The position numbers and the translations under genes are program-made. From Ulva prolifera (taxonomy: Eukaryota > Chlorophyta > Ulvophyceae > Ulvales > Ulvaceae), in contig CM041199.1 in the NCBI GenBank assembly GCA_023078555.1, forward strand, positions 3,344,513 to 3,408,512: 64,000 bases of DNA, in the 5' to 3' direction. This document shows, piece after piece, positions 23,526 through 35,809 of the stretch; position 1 is the stretch's first letter; each line of letters begins with the position of its first letter. The notes under the pieces are model-generated. The model saw nothing but the letters and a program-made list of their open reading frames with translations, searched no databases and was not told the origin of the DNA.

Positions 23526-26079
23526 CTACAGGCAGGCCTCGATGCTGTACACCTCCGGCTTCTTGGCGAGGAGGTCACTGCGGTAGTTGCGCGTGCCGCG
23601 GCTCCGGTTGTACAGCAGCGTCACGACGTCGCCGTACTCCGGTTCGCCGGCCTCGATCGCGAAGCCGATGCAGCCGCCGAGGAGGTCGCGAGTGAGGCGG
23701 CACGCGTTGATGGCGGCCGTGAGGGTGTAGCTCTGCGGCGTGACGTAGAAGTCGCGCTCGTCGCTGTCGGCGGCCATCTGGTGGAAGCCGCTCGGGTTGT
23801 TCGGCGTGATCAGGGGGTTGACCTTCCGCACCTCGCGGGTTGCAGGATCGCACACTGCACACCGGGACACTCTCAGCCTCTCAGTGGAGTGCAGTGGGGT
23901 GTTGGCACAGACAGGATCGATGCAATGAACTCCTGGTTGGAAGTGCTGCTGCCTCAAAGGATCCGAGCCTTGTTCAGCGGCACATGTGGCATGAAGGCTT
24001 AAAACGGCAAGGCGTGGGGGCAGCAGAATCTGCTTAGTAGCACGTTACGGCAGTTCACAAAAGCTCACCGCTGCTGAGCAGCGTGTGGGGCTTGTCATTG
24101 TACAGATGGCTGCCAAAGGGGGCCAGGGGGGCGCACAGGGTTCCGGGAGGAAGCATCTGGTCAGGAAGATCTCCGAATCGAAGAAGGGCTGCAGTGTGGC
24201 GGCGGTCGAGAAGAGGTTCTTGCCGAACAGAGTGCAGCTGCATGGGCACGGGGGGCGTTACAACAAGCATGCTGGTGAATGCGCGGGGGCAGACAGCAGC
24301 GACGACTCGCCAAGCACGACCGCACGAATTTCACTTCCCAGTTTGAGGCCTGTCAGTGCACGCGAGGTTGCAGCCTCACACTGCGAGAAAGTGGTCTAAT
24401 GTGGGCAGGGAGCATGCATCGCCACAGAGCTGGTCACTGCTAGTGAGATATCGGGGCATGGCAAGCAGGGCAAGCGCACACCACACCCTGTGCACCCATT
24501 TCCCAGGTGACTCCTGATGAGGCACCACATGCCAGTGTCGGTGTACATGGTCATGCATGCACAGACGCCAGCCGTGCCACTACAGCAGAAGCTCTATGGC
24601 TATTTCTGGGAGCAGTGCTTCAGCAGGACCAAAGTGCTGCATGCAAAAGCACGATCAGAGCTGGAACGCACTCCGCATCGGCCGTGATGTCGAAGGCAAA
24701 GCACTCCGGATTCTCCTGGCACTTCTCCAGGCAGCCGGCCTCGCCGTCGATGTAGTCTCCATAGAAGAAGTCGAGCTCTATGGGCGCGTTGTCGACCTGC
24801 AGGTTGGCTGACAGGCCGCCCAGGCGGGCCGAGAAGGCTGCCGGGTCACACTCCGGGGGCTCTGCACGCAGCTTCCATTGGGCATTGCATGTAGTTACAA
24901 AGGACAGAGGCCGGGCACGAGGCATGCATGTACGTATGCTGACAATGCTTCAATTGATGACTGCTGGCTCTGCTCTGGTGTTGCAGTACACCGCCGTGAG
25001 CTCACCCGACCTGGTCGCACACGAGGATGGATGATCGATGCTTCACTCCATGGGTCCACAGTGAGAATGGCGATAGCACGATGTGGGGGGAGGCGGCTGC
25101 TCTCCACCGCTGCGGTGCGGAGCATTGTATGGTGAGTGATGACCAGAGCTGCGCCGCTTCATTGAGCAAAGGGCATGGCCGGGAAACATGTACATGTCGC
25201 TGCTTTGCGCCGATGCTGCGAGTGCGAACATCGCTCAGTCAGTTTCAATCACTCGCCGATTCTGGTTGCCTTCCAGATGTGATTTAGTAGAGATGTACTG
25301 GAGTGGCATGGCAGTCACCACGGCGTGCATGGCTGGACATGGCATCTCGAGAGGCTCATTATCGCGGGAACAGGTGAAGACGCTGGAGAACAATGCCGGG
25401 GTGAGTGCCCAGAACAATGCTGATCATCATTCGCATCAGTGCAGTACGGCAGTTGACACGGCACACTGAGTGCATCTGTGACCGAGCTGGACATGTTCTG
25501 GTGCATATGTCCAACGTGACAGATTGCAGGGGCTCTCACCTGTGCAAGTGAGGATGGCTCCGCTCCAGGATGCAGGGATGTCCCGAGCCTTGGGCCGGCA
25601 CTGGCTAAACCCGGAAGATTTCTCGACACAATGGTCATCATCATTGCAGCACGGCCGCAGCGTCCCAGCGGCGATGCCTTCGCCCGCGCACTTTTTCCAG
25701 CGCTTCACGCACGACCCAGTGCAGACCAGGTCTTCACCTGCACAGCGAAAGCAAGCTGATGAAACAGTGAACCAGCGAATGCAAAAGCACTTCGGCACCG
25801 AACGCGGTCTCTACCCACAATCTAAAGACAGTCAGCGATACAACCAGCGCAAGAGAAGTTGAACGCGATGCCTTGACACAAGAACGCTGCACCGCCGAGT
25901 CAATACAGACCTCGACACATGCCGACAGGTCAATCGCTTTGTTCAACTGCACGTCATGGTAGCAGTCATACATCGCAACCGTGGTCAGGCAAAGCATGGT
26001 ACTCTGTTGGAGATGCACCTGTCACCACGTTTGAGATTAGAACCACTGCAGCAGCAGTGAGGATGAAAAAGGTCTTCAT
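23526..26079 (-). CDS. Gene B6: secreted CBM1-PAN-PAN protein, 292 aa
   Basis: Exons 26019-26079, 25540-25737, 24672-24861, 24137-24237, 23526-23854 (879 nt, in frame, stop 23526-23528). Signal peptide 1-20 (MKTFFILTAAAVVLISNV). CBM1-like 22-86, one codon shorter than in the A genes (PASWSG for PASWPSG), with WKKCAGEG and GFSQC. PAN-like 1 at 88-183 (CLEKCQENPECF, then CTLFGKNLF). PAN-like 2 at 185-292, the longest of the set, with an acidic EAGEPEYGD insert after RGGCIGF-type sequence and ending IEACL. The exon 2 donor is GTGAGA. Gene, spacer and promoter are most similar to B7, so the pair arose by a recent duplication. Confidence 0.85.
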
Positions 26080-26350
26080 GTCTTGATGGAGCGACTTAGA
26101 TCTGCATAGAGTCTGACATCCGTGACGCTCTCAATCCGAGTGGAGTGTTCGCACAGTCGGAGGCCTCTGGGCACGATGTAACGTCGAGATCATGGGCATC
26201 ACCTGGATTCCTGAATAATGTGCAGTGTGCTGAGCTGGTTCTTGGTTGCGAATTCTGCTAATTATATCTGGCGAACTGGTTCAAGTGTATCAAAAGGTTA
26301 AGTTTGTTTAGAATACCTCAATGGCGTTGATTACAACACTGTCATTCGTG

Positions 26351-26359
26351 CTATATATG
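26351..26359 (-). promoter_or_regulatory. TATA box of gene B6
   Basis: Plus-strand ctatatatg, about 273 bp upstream of the B6 ATG. Confidence 0.45.
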
Positions 26360-26418
26360 AATGCTGCAAATCGAATTTGGATCGAAGACTCGCTACTGTT
26401 TCCGGATCGGGACGATCG

Positions 26419-26472
26419 CCGATAGGTTTTCGCTGCCCCGTTCTCAGTGCTCCGACTCGAGCGCCCCAGCCA
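26419..26472 (-). promoter_or_regulatory. Conserved B-promoter block, gene B6
   Basis: Plus-strand cgataggttttcgctg followed by cagtgctccgactcgagcgc, about 65 bp beyond the TATA box. Confidence 0.45.
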
Positions 26473-27337
26473 TCGCTTCGCGCCACGCCAAGATATACCT
26501 CCAGCTGTGTGAACTCTTGTGTAAGCAGCATTACGGCTTGGCTATTTTGATGTATCAGGTCTTCGACGCTTGAGTGCTCACCTTCGAAGCATTGAGCTTC
26601 ACAGCACAGCGTCTTCCTTTCGGCACGAGCGCCGGAACTGTGAAAGACACATACATCTACCAGGTTCATCGAAACTGGTCTTCAGATAGATCGCTGCTAG
26701 GCTGGCCCGACCTCTGCAATGGTGTGGACATGCAGCACTGCTCAGCACCAGCACCGTTCTGCACATCTGGCAACACCGAGCAGACGGCGACGACCACTTG
26801 TGACAATCAAACAAGCCAAGCTGCCGCATCAAGTGTATTGGCGCCCTGATCAGTTCTTCAGTTGGTGCAGCAGCAGCGCCTTCCCGACTACCCCAAAGGC
26901 TGTAGCTTGATAACATTTCACACTCACATCAGCTAGGAATGAGCCATTTCCCCACATCCCCGCCGGCTTTGTGCACAACGACCGTCAGTTGTACACATGA
27001 CGCAGTACATCTATGCTCTCCCAAAACATGCCACATCGCCAGCCGTTGGACGCATTCGCCTGTTGGTCAGCCATACCTCTCCGCAGAAGGACAAAACTTT
27101 GCCTGCATCAGTAGAACCTACGACTCCTACCCGAGTAGTGGCACACATGCAAGTGATCATGGACTGCTGACCATCTCGCACACCCAGACACGGCAGTCTC
27201 CGCAGCCCACACACCAACACCACAAGCAGATATCGGTACCTTGACATCCATCTCTCGAGATGCTATTGCTGTGGTACTGGCTGAGCAGGTTTCTGCTATG
27301 AAGTTGTACCGCAGCGCTTGATCACTCCCTCGCCAGT
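26473..27337. other. Spacer upstream of B6 (no gene seen)
   Basis: Related to 32931-33830 upstream of B7 (landmark gtgtggacatgcagcactgct at 26721 and 33189). No conserved open frame. Confidence 0.55.
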
Positions 27338-28512
27338 CAGTGTGGCGTGGGCCCGGGAGACGACCAGATTGTACTTGACCATGCACTGCGAGGCGCACAG
27401 AGGTCATGCATGCGCAGGGATGCCTTCCTGCTGACATCCAAACAAAGACATCCATATTTACTGTGGTATGCAGAGCACAGTCAATATGGATGTCTTTGGA
27501 TTCGGGCTTTATTTACTGTATTCTACATACCACCACATGGGGTCGGACCGGCAACGTGATGCATGTATCGTGAGCGGTAGATTGGCGAAAACGGCGATGA
27601 TGGAACAATCTCCCCCCCCCCCCCATGTAGCCTGTGCTCCCCCTGACAGTGGCTCGGAGTGACCACCAGTGTGTGATCCACGCAGCCTGTGCTCCCCCCC
27701 TCAGCGGCACCACGCGCACCTCATGAGCAGTCTGCCAATGCATGGGAGTGTGCTGCACGAGTTATGTTGCGTGAAAGTAAACGAGTGTAACGAGCGTAAA
27801 CATGTGGCGAACACAGCAACAGACTCGATTCCGCGTGCAGCAGACTCGGTATGACCACCAGTGCGACAGCCATCATGGCTGTTGCGCTGGAAACGCCACG
27901 ATGAGCCTGGATGTATGAGACCAGCCATTCGAGACGGCTGGGGTTGCTGCAAGCACAGTGCTACTGTTTGTTGACCTGTACACATGCCTGCTGGTCTGGC
28001 GATGCCTGTGCAGCACCACATGCCTACCCCACATTTCAACGACAACAAGCGGCCAAACCACCTGGGCTCGAACCCGTTTGCATACAGCAGACAGCTTGGC
28101 ATCCCGCAACATGACATTGTACGTGGCCTTCATCGCCTGGAAAGCTCTGGTGTGACAAGACCAGGCAATGATGGATGTTTCAGTAGAGCATGCAGTGTCG
28201 AGTCTCACAGTGTCGATAGGCGAACAGACTCTGTAAAGGCAGACTGCATTCACGCAAACTGAGTTTACAAGTGGTTATCGGCGACGCAGGAGAGGGAGAC
28301 AGCAGCAAGAGGACTGGATTGACGGATCGCGGAACAGACGCCGCCCGCGCGGCCAAAGCGCCTGAGTCTGATGTGTGGCGCATACGCCTCCTGCTGCGTG
28401 AGCGGTGTCGAGCCTGGTATTGCAGTAGCTGTGCTAGTTGCCACGGTAGTCGGCGACGGTCACCAGAATGCGGCGAAGTCCGAAATTCGACACTGTCAAA
28501 AACTTGGTGGGG
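27338..28512. repeat. R1 repeat block, copy 1
   Basis: One of five related blocks of about 0.9-1.15 kb (27338, 33840, 40640, 42940, 47930). Shared landmarks are a cacacgagtcagtatg-like start, a catgcactgagaggcgcacrg stretch, an internal caacaagcctg region and an end with gtgtcgagcctgg. Each copy ends directly at a U block. No conserved coding frame. Confidence 0.6.
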
Positions 28513-29110
28513 AAAAAATGCACTACAGCGGGGGCTCGAACTCCTGACGTGCGGTGCGCCGGGGCGAACGGAGTATCCAATCCAGCATCCACTAATCTCG
28601 TGGAATCTTCCGCGCATGCCCGCGCTGTTACAGGAAGGATGCGGTGACGGAATTTATACATCAGGATTGAGCAACTGTGCCTGAAAAGCACGCTACGGCG
28701 GCCTTCACCGAAGGCTTTGCCGAACAGGTGCCTGCGCCAGGCGCTCCTCGCCGAAGCTCATCAGAAGCCGAACGATGACAGAATCTAGCGTTTTTAAAAG
28801 TTTTACAGAGTGACAGATTGTGAGACGACACGATCGACAATAAGCTCATGTCCTCGAGCACGCTGCGATGAACATACTAGTTTGCTCGCTCCACGCCTCT
28901 GTGGCAACTGTGTGTTGCCATCGATTATGAGCTTGTCTAGCGGGAAAGACGTTCAAGCGTCTTGATATCATTCTGACGTGGTCTCAGCGGCGCGGTAGCT
29001 AAAGCGTCGCGACAGTCATCACATGCCCTAAGCCACAGACATTCTCCAAGCATGTCATGCATGCAGACTGAGCAGCACTTGCTATGGACAAGCTCCTTGC
29101 GACAGTGGTG
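28513..29110 (-). repeat. U repeat block, copy 1 (tRNA-like end at 28513-28600)
   Basis: Read on the minus strand, it ends in a tRNA-like stretch: B-box-like GAGTTCGAGCCC, then GTAGTGCA and a run of six T (28513-28518), which could be a Pol III terminator. The A-box-like TTAG part is changed here (actaat in place of gctaat on the plus strand). This copy lacks the promoter-like right end and instead keeps the longest version of a cysteine-rich frame (28937-29236). Confidence 0.6.
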
Positions 29111-29236
29111 ACTACAGATCCTGCACTTCGCGGAGCAGTGCGTCCAGGTTGTCATGTGCAATTGCTTTCTCCTTGATGCGGTGTCGCGTTGTTCTGCGTT
29201 GTTTATGGGTTGAAAATGTTGATGGATAATACGCAC
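28937..29236 (-). pseudogene. Cysteine-rich open frame in U repeat (possible zinc-finger remnant)
   Basis: 99-residue open frame with three CxxC motifs (CRIC, CSVC, CDDC) plus further Cys and His, then DALATAPLRPRQNDIKTLER. Other U copies keep parts of the same frame (NRKGLVHSK and DALATAPL in 44290-44470; DALATAPLEARQKD in 35430-35600) but with stops and frameshifts. The pattern suggests a zinc-binding protein encoded by an ancestral mobile or repeated unit, now decayed. I do not recognise the family, and chance conservation of a repeat is possible. Confidence 0.3.
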
Positions 29237-29947
29237 CGTCCGACGAAGGCAGAAGCGTCATGCAGCTGCATCGACAATTCCAGGGGGGGCCATTCAAGTG
29301 TTGTACAACTTTTTCATGCCGTATCTGATATCATATATTCAAACTTACAGAGGGATCATAAATTGACATGAGGCACAAGAGCGCCACATACTGGAAACAT
29401 GCAATTAGCCTTGTTGTACTGGACCCAACACAGGTACTTGACCACTTCATCACACTACATGCATGTACGAAGCACGAACCTGCTTTCGCATGCTCCCACA
29501 CTGTCTACAGGGCTGCCACATCATCACGGTGTGCACCAAGGCAGCAGCATCGACACAACAGCCACGGAGCCCCAACTGCTGTGCAGTGCACTCGGCCTCT
29601 CGCAGCTCCTGTGTGCCACGCTGCCCTGCAGCAGCGCCATTCCCCCACAGCCACCTGGGACTGAAGACACGCACTACGTTCCTGATGGCTCTACCATTCA
29701 GATGTCTAACACATGCAAGCAGAGGTGCTACGGTGGTCCGGGGCAGTGGCCACTGCGCCACGCGTGCCAGCATTGTCAAGGGCGACACCCTGACCTGAAA
29801 CTCGGGAGGAACTCCTCCTCCTCGGACAGCGCCACCGCATGTTATCTCCCGCCTCCACCCCCCCGCCAGGGCACCCCGACCCAGCACCGTCCCCCCCACG
29901 TGGCGGCATCCCAGCATGGCCGGCCGCGCCCCCACGCCGAAGCGGGG

Positions 29948-32510
29948 CTACAGGCAGGCCTCGATGCTGTACACCTCCGGCTTCTTGGCGAGGAGGTCGC
30001 TGCGGTAGTTGCGCGTGCCGGGGCCCTGCTTGTACAGCAGCGTCACGCTGCCGTAGTACTCTGCATCCATCGCGAAGCCAATGCAGCCGCCAAGGAGATC
30101 GCGGGTGAGGCGGCACGCGTTGATGGCGGCCGTGAGGGTGTAGCTCTCCGGCGTGACGTAGAAGTCGCGCTCGTCGCTGTCTGCGGCCATCTGGTGGAAG
30201 CCGCTCGGGTTGTTCGGCGCGATGAGGGGGTTGATCTTGCGCACCTCGCGGGTTGCAGGGTCGCACACTGCACACCAGGACACTCTCAGACTCTCAGTGG
30301 AGTGCAGTGGGGCGGTGTCGCAGGGTGGCGGGGGTGGGTGGCGCTGCGATGAGCGCCTGGTCGGAAGCGCTACTGGCTCACAGGATCCGCGGCTTGTTCA
30401 GCGGCGGAACAGAGACAGGAAGGCGATCAAGCAGAGGCGGCGGTGTGAGCACAGCAGGGCATGGTAATACTTCGCGCGATCGCTTGCCTGTAGAGCTGCG
30501 TGTGTGCGGAACCAGGTCACGCAGGGGGGCTAGGGAGGGCGCACAGGGCTCAGGCAGGAAGCATCTGGTCAGGAAGATCTCCGAGTCGAAATAGGGCTGC
30601 AGTGTGGCGGCGGTCGAGAAGAGGTTCTTGCCGAACAGTGTGCAGCTGCATGGGCACCGGCGGCGTTGAGGTGGACATGCTGGTGAGGCAGTGGTGACAG
30701 TGTGTGGGCGGGCAGCGGTCACAGCAGTTGAGCCTGACAGCAGAGGAGGTCGCCCGCATTGGGGCCGTGAGTGCGAGGTTGCAGCGCTCGCGAGGCAGGA
30801 AAGCGACGCAAGATGCACAGGCAGAATGCAGTAGCACAGGGCTGGTCGCTGCCAGTGGCATGCTGCCGGCCAGACCAGCGAGGAAGGCGCATGCAGCAGC
30901 CCGAGGGCGCCACGTGGACATGTGACGAAGGGGCGCGTGGTAGGTTTGGTTTGGTATGTACAGTCCAGCAGATGCACAGGGCTCGGGAATCATGCAGCCA
31001 GAGCACGTTGCGACGGCCATTGCCGGCACCAGTGCTTCGACAGGGCAATGGATGGGACGGCGTGCGCAGGGACAGGCCTAGGGCTGGTGCGTACTCCGCG
31101 TCGCAGGTGATGTCGAAGGCAAAGCACTCGGGATTCTCCTGGCACTTCTCCAGGCAGCCGGCCTCGCCGTCAATGTAGTCTCCATAGAAGAAGTCCAGCT
31201 CGATGGGTGCATTCTCGACCTTCAGGTTGGCTGACAGGCCGCTGAGGTGGGCCGAGAAGGCCGTGGGGTCACACTCGGGGGGATCTGCACACAGCTGCTG
31301 CGCAGTTGGTGTCTACCGGGGCAGCTTTGATGGATGACTGCTGGGGCTGCTCTGGTGTTGATTCACCGGGCTTGTACCTCATCGTTGGGTGACCAGACAT
31401 GACTCCGCACGAGCATCAATGATCATCTGCAATCCCGAGATACAGGCAGGAGATAGCTGCAGAGTTGGGGTTAGGGGTTAGGGGTTAGGAGGAGACAGCT
31501 GCAGAGTTGGAGGAGCGGGCGAGTGCCGCCCCTGCTGCGGTGCGGATGAGTGTATGGTGAGCGATGACAAGAGCTGTGCTCTGGTCTATTGAGCAAACAA
31601 CATGGCCGGAACAGTGGACAGGCCGCCGATGCGTGTCGCTTGCGCGAGACATGTTCAAGTCAGTTTTCATGGATCAGTACGCTTGAAGCAGCCACCGGCT
31701 CACCAAATCCGGGTGCATCCCTGGATTGGTTGAGTAGTGTTGCTGGAGTAGCATGGCACTCACCGTGGCAGCCAGACTTGGATGAGGGATGTCCAGAGGC
31801 ACACACCAGATGTGTGAACGCGTAAACATACGGTCAAGAGCACCCGTAACGCCAGAGTGCAGACTCCATCCCTTGGGGTCAGCACAGAAATTCATATCGG
31901 ACGGCGCAGTGAGTGCGGCTGTGACCCAGCTGGTCATGTTCTGGTGCATGTGTGCAACGTGGTGGCTTCCAGGGGCACACCTGTGCAAGTGAGGATGGCT
32001 CCGCTCCAGGATGCAGGGATGTCCCGAGCCTTGGGCCGGCACTGGCTAAACCCGGAAGACTTCTCGACACAATGGTCATCATCATTGCAGCACGGCCGCA
32101 GCGTCCCAGCGGCGATGCCTTCGCCCGCGCACTTTTTCCAGCGCTTCACGCAGGACCCAGTGCAGACCAGGTCCTCACCTGCACAGCGAAAGCAAGTTGA
32201 CATAACATTGGCACAGAGGATCAAAAAGCGTTTCGGCAAGTACAGCATCTTTATCAACGTTCGAAACCTTGTTAGCGACACATTCAGTGGCCGAGAAGTT
32301 GGACGCGATGCCATGATGCAACGCTGCACCACCGTGGCAATACAGACCTCGACACATGTCGGCAAGTCTTCCGTGTGGCTCAACTACACGTCATTGTAGC
32401 GGTCATACATCGCAGCCGTGGTCAGGCAAAGCATGGTACTCTGTTGGAGATGCACCTGTCACCACGTTTGAGAGTAGAGCCACTGCAGTGAGGATGGCGA
32501 AGGTCTTCAT
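29948..32510 (-). CDS. Gene B7: secreted CBM1-PAN-PAN protein, 287 aa
   Basis: Exons 32456-32510, 31981-32178, 31095-31284, 30545-30645, 29948-30267 (864 nt, in frame, stop 29948-29950). Signal peptide 1-18 (MKTFAILTAVALLSNV), the shortest of the set. CBM1-like 20-84, almost identical to B6. PAN-like 1 at 86-181: exon 3 ends DITCDAE-like sequence, giving an extra, odd cysteine not seen in B6 (DITADAE). The exon 4 core FSTAATLQPYFDSEIFLTRC differs slightly from B6. PAN-like 2 at 183-287, ending IEACL. The exon 3 donor is GTACGC where paralogues have GTGCGC. Confidence 0.85.
31466..31489. repeat. Telomere-like GGGGTTA repeat
   Basis: Plus-strand ttggggttaggggttagggg followed by ttagg: three consecutive GGGGTTA units inside the second intron of B7. 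Too short to be called an interstitial telomere with certainty. Confidence 0.5.
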
Positions 32511-32787
32511 GGCCTGATTGAGCGACTTACACCTGCAAACAGTCTGACTGACATCCGTGACGCTTTCAACCCGAGTGGAGTAGTCGCGCAGTCGGGGCCT
32601 CCTGGCACTATGGTACGTCGAGGTGATGGGCATCACCTGGATACCTGAACAATGTGCAACGTTCTGAAGCTGAAAGAGTTTTTGTTCAACTCGCTGATGC
32701 TATGTAGTGTCTTGGCTCAAGTTGTATCAATACTAGATTTTGTTTGGAATACCTCAATGGCGTTGATACACGACACGGTTACTCGTG

Positions 32788-32799
32788 CTATATATAAAC
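32788..32799 (-). promoter_or_regulatory. TATA box of gene B7
   Basis: Plus-strand ctatatataaac (minus GTTTATATATAG), about 280 bp upstream of the B7 ATG. Confidence 0.5.
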
Positions 32800-32866
32800 G
32801 CCGCAAACTGAAAATTGATCGACAATCCGCAGCTGTCTCCGGATCGGGACGATGGCCACCAGACCT

Positions 32867-32930
32867 GATAAATTTTCGCTGCCACGTTCTCAGTGCTCCG
32901 ACCCGCGCGCCCCTGCCGTCGCTTTGCTCC
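32867..32930 (-). promoter_or_regulatory. Conserved B-promoter block, gene B7
   Basis: Plus-strand gataaattttcgctg followed by cagtgctccgacccgcgcgc, about 70 bp beyond the TATA box. Confidence 0.45.
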
Positions 32931-33839
32931 CCGCCAACACATGCATCCAGGTCTGTGAACTCGTGCTTAAGCAGCATTACGTCTCAGGCTATTTTGATGT
33001 ATCATCTCTCGGGCGCATGAGTGCTCACTTCCGAAGCATCAAGCATCACAGCAAAGCGCCTTCCCTTTCGCGGCGCGAGCGCTGGCCCTGTGAAAGACAC
33101 TTGCATCTTCCAGGTGGTCCAGGGCTGGGCTACAGGTAGATTGCGAAATGTTTACACCGCTGCCAGGCTGGCCTGACCTCTGCCATGGTGTGGACATGCA
33201 GCACTGCTGAGCACCGGCACCGTTCCGGACTTATACCATTGCAACCTCGAGCAGACGACGACAAGCACTCGAGTCGATCGTGACAGCTGAAACAGACCAA
33301 GCTGCCGTATCAGGTGGCATTGACGCCCAGATCACTTCTTCAGCTGATGCAGCAGCAGCAGCAGCGAAAGGATGTAGGTTGATAACACTTCACACTCACA
33401 GCAGCTAGTGATGAGCCATTTGCCCACATCAGCGCAGGCGTTGTGCACAACGACCGTCAGTTGTATACATGATGCAGCACATCTATGCTCTCCCAGAATA
33501 TGCCAGCGCACCAGCTGCTGGACTGCGTTCGCCATGCCTCTCCGCAGCAGTCGATGATGTTGGCTGCACCAGTGAAAAAAAAACCAGTAAGTTTCACCCC
33601 CCTGCTCAAGCAATGGCACACGTGATTACGTAATCATGGACTGCTGACCGTCTCGCACACCCAGGTACTCCAGCCCACACCAGCCCACACACCAACAGCA
33701 CGTGCAGGTATCGGTATCTCAATATCGATATCTCGAGATACTACCGACCTGGCACTGGCTGGGCATGCCTCTGCAACTACTGCACATCGCAGCGCTAGCG
33801 TATGGCTGCTGCCATACACGCAGGATTGTTGTGGTGTTT
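32931..33839. other. Spacer upstream of B7 (no gene seen)
   Basis: Related to 26473-27337. It includes a short CAG/CTG run near 33345-33365 that gives a leucine-rich spurious frame. Confidence 0.5.
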
Positions 33840-34998
33840 ACATCGCAGCGCTTGCTTGAACACCCCCACACGAGTCAGTATGGTGCCACATGGGTCTGTA
33901 TGGCGCGTGCCTGGGAGGCGACCATGCAGTGAGAGGCGCGCGGAGAGGCCACACGCCCGCAGCGACGCCTTCCTGCTGCCCGAACGCATATGCCCATGGG
34001 AACGCTGCCACCACATGGGGCTGGACCGGCAATCAGATCCACGTAGATCGGGGCCAGATCGGCGTTGATGCAACAACACCCCCAACAGAACCTGTGCTCC
34101 CCCCGGACCATGGTGTGCCACACGCAGCTAGGGAGCGAGCCGTCAATGCGCGTGCAGTGTCTTGTGCTACAGTACAGGAAATGGGTGCATAGAAGTACAG
34201 AACAGTAAATGGGTGCAGACGAGAACAGCAAAAGAAACTCCTCCGCGTGCAGTGGCCTCGGTAAGATCACAAGGACGACAGCCCCGTGGTGGCTACCAGG
34301 CGCCGCGCTGGAAACACCACAACAAGCCTGCATGTATGGCAGCAGGCATAGGAATGCTAGTGTTGCTGCTGCCAGCACAGTTTTGCTGCATACTGGAGAG
34401 CACTTGTGCTGTGTCGGGGATGCCTGTGCAGCGCCACATGCTCACCTCCTTCTGCTATGAGTTGATTTGTTTAGTTGCTCTGCCATACAATGGCCCGCGA
34501 TATTGTGAGTTGATCGTACACAGCCTGCTACGCTCGAACCCGTGTGCAAGCAGCAGACAGCTTGGCACCGCAACATGAACTCATACATGGCCTTCATTGC
34601 CTGGACAGCTCTGAGTCGACAAGACCTGTGGCAAGACCAGGCAATGACGGATCTTTCAGTAGAGCATACAGTGTCGAGTCTCACAGTATGAATAGGCACA
34701 CGGACTAGCTTGTGGCGTGACCAGAGTGTCTCCGACTGCATTCAGCCTACCAATGGATATCGGCGAAGCAGGAGAGGGAGGCAGCAGCAAGAGGACTGGA
34801 TGGAGGGATCGCGGATCAGACGCCACCAGCGTGGCCAAAGCGCCTCAGTCTGATGAGTAATGCTTATTCCTCCTACTGCATGAGCGGTGTCGAGCCTGGA
34901 GGTGCAGTAGCTGTGCTGCTTGCCACGGCAGTCGGCGACAGTGTTTTTCAGAATGCAGGGAGGGCGGGATATTGAAACCGTAAAAAGTGTGTTGAGGC
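33840..34998. repeat. R1 repeat block, copy 2
   Basis: Same landmarks as copy 1; very similar to copy 3 at 40640. It ends at the T run of U copy 2. Confidence 0.6.
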
Positions 34999-35790
34999 AA
35001 AAATTGCACTACAGCGGGGGCTCGAACTCCTGACGTGCGGTGCGCCGGGCGAACGGAGTATCCAATCCACATCACAGTCCGCTAATCTCGTGGAATCTTC
35101 CGCGCATGCCCGCGCTGTTACTAGAGATGTGTGGAGATGGTATTTATACATCAGATTCGAGCAACTGTGCCGGACAAGCACGCTACGGCGGCCTTCAATG
35201 GAGGCTTTGCGCCAAACAGGTGTCCGCCCCGGGCGCTCCTCGCCGAAGCTCTACAAAACCCGAACGATGACAGAATCCAGCGTACACAAATCTATTACAG
35301 ACTGAAAGACGGTGAGAAGAAGCGATCGACAATGAGCTGTGCTAGGACACGCTGCGATGAACAAACAAATTTGCTTGCTCGACCCCTCTGTGGCAGCTGT
35401 GTGTCGCAAAAGGAAATCCACTTGTTTGGCAACAGAGCTGTTCACGCTTCTTGAAATCCTTCTGACGTGCTTCCAGCGGCGCGGTAGCTAAAGCGTCGCG
35501 ACAGCCATCGCGTGCCCTTAGCCACCGACATACTTGGCGTATTTATGCATGCAGGCCGAGCATCGCGCACGCGCACTTGCTACGTGCAAGCCCATTGCGG
35601 CTGTTGTGGATTAAAGTGAAGAAAGCACGTTCGGCTGGTGCCCGACTGCATGAACGACGCTGAGTTTGCTCGATGCATTGCTCGAGACAAGTGGCTAGGA
35701 CTGTCACTGATCAGGCAGAAGGTAGCGAATTGTCAGAGTCCCATCAATCGGGTGAACACACTCAACACTGCTATATCACGGATCTGGACC
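34999..35790 (-). repeat. U repeat block, copy 2
   Basis: Minus-strand unit. Right end carries an A-class promoter-like stretch (TATA-like ctatatcac at 35771-35779 and gagtcccatcaatcgggtga before it). Left end (34999-35090) carries the tRNA-like stretch: A-box-like TTAGCGGACTG, B-box-like GAGTTCGAGCCC, then TTTTT. Stem pairing is poor for a real tRNA, so tRNA-derived is a suggestion only. Confidence 0.6.
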
Positions 35791-35809
35791 TTCGCCATGT
35801 ATAGTCATC

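Noticed and set aside
29399..30352. 317-residue plus-strand open frame
   Set aside because: Reverse strand of the B7 last exon joined to spacer; the GC-rich exon has few stops in any frame.
34999..35090. A genuine tRNA gene
   Set aside because: B-box and T run are present, but acceptor, anticodon and T stems do not pair well and no anticodon loop is clear; called tRNA-like only.
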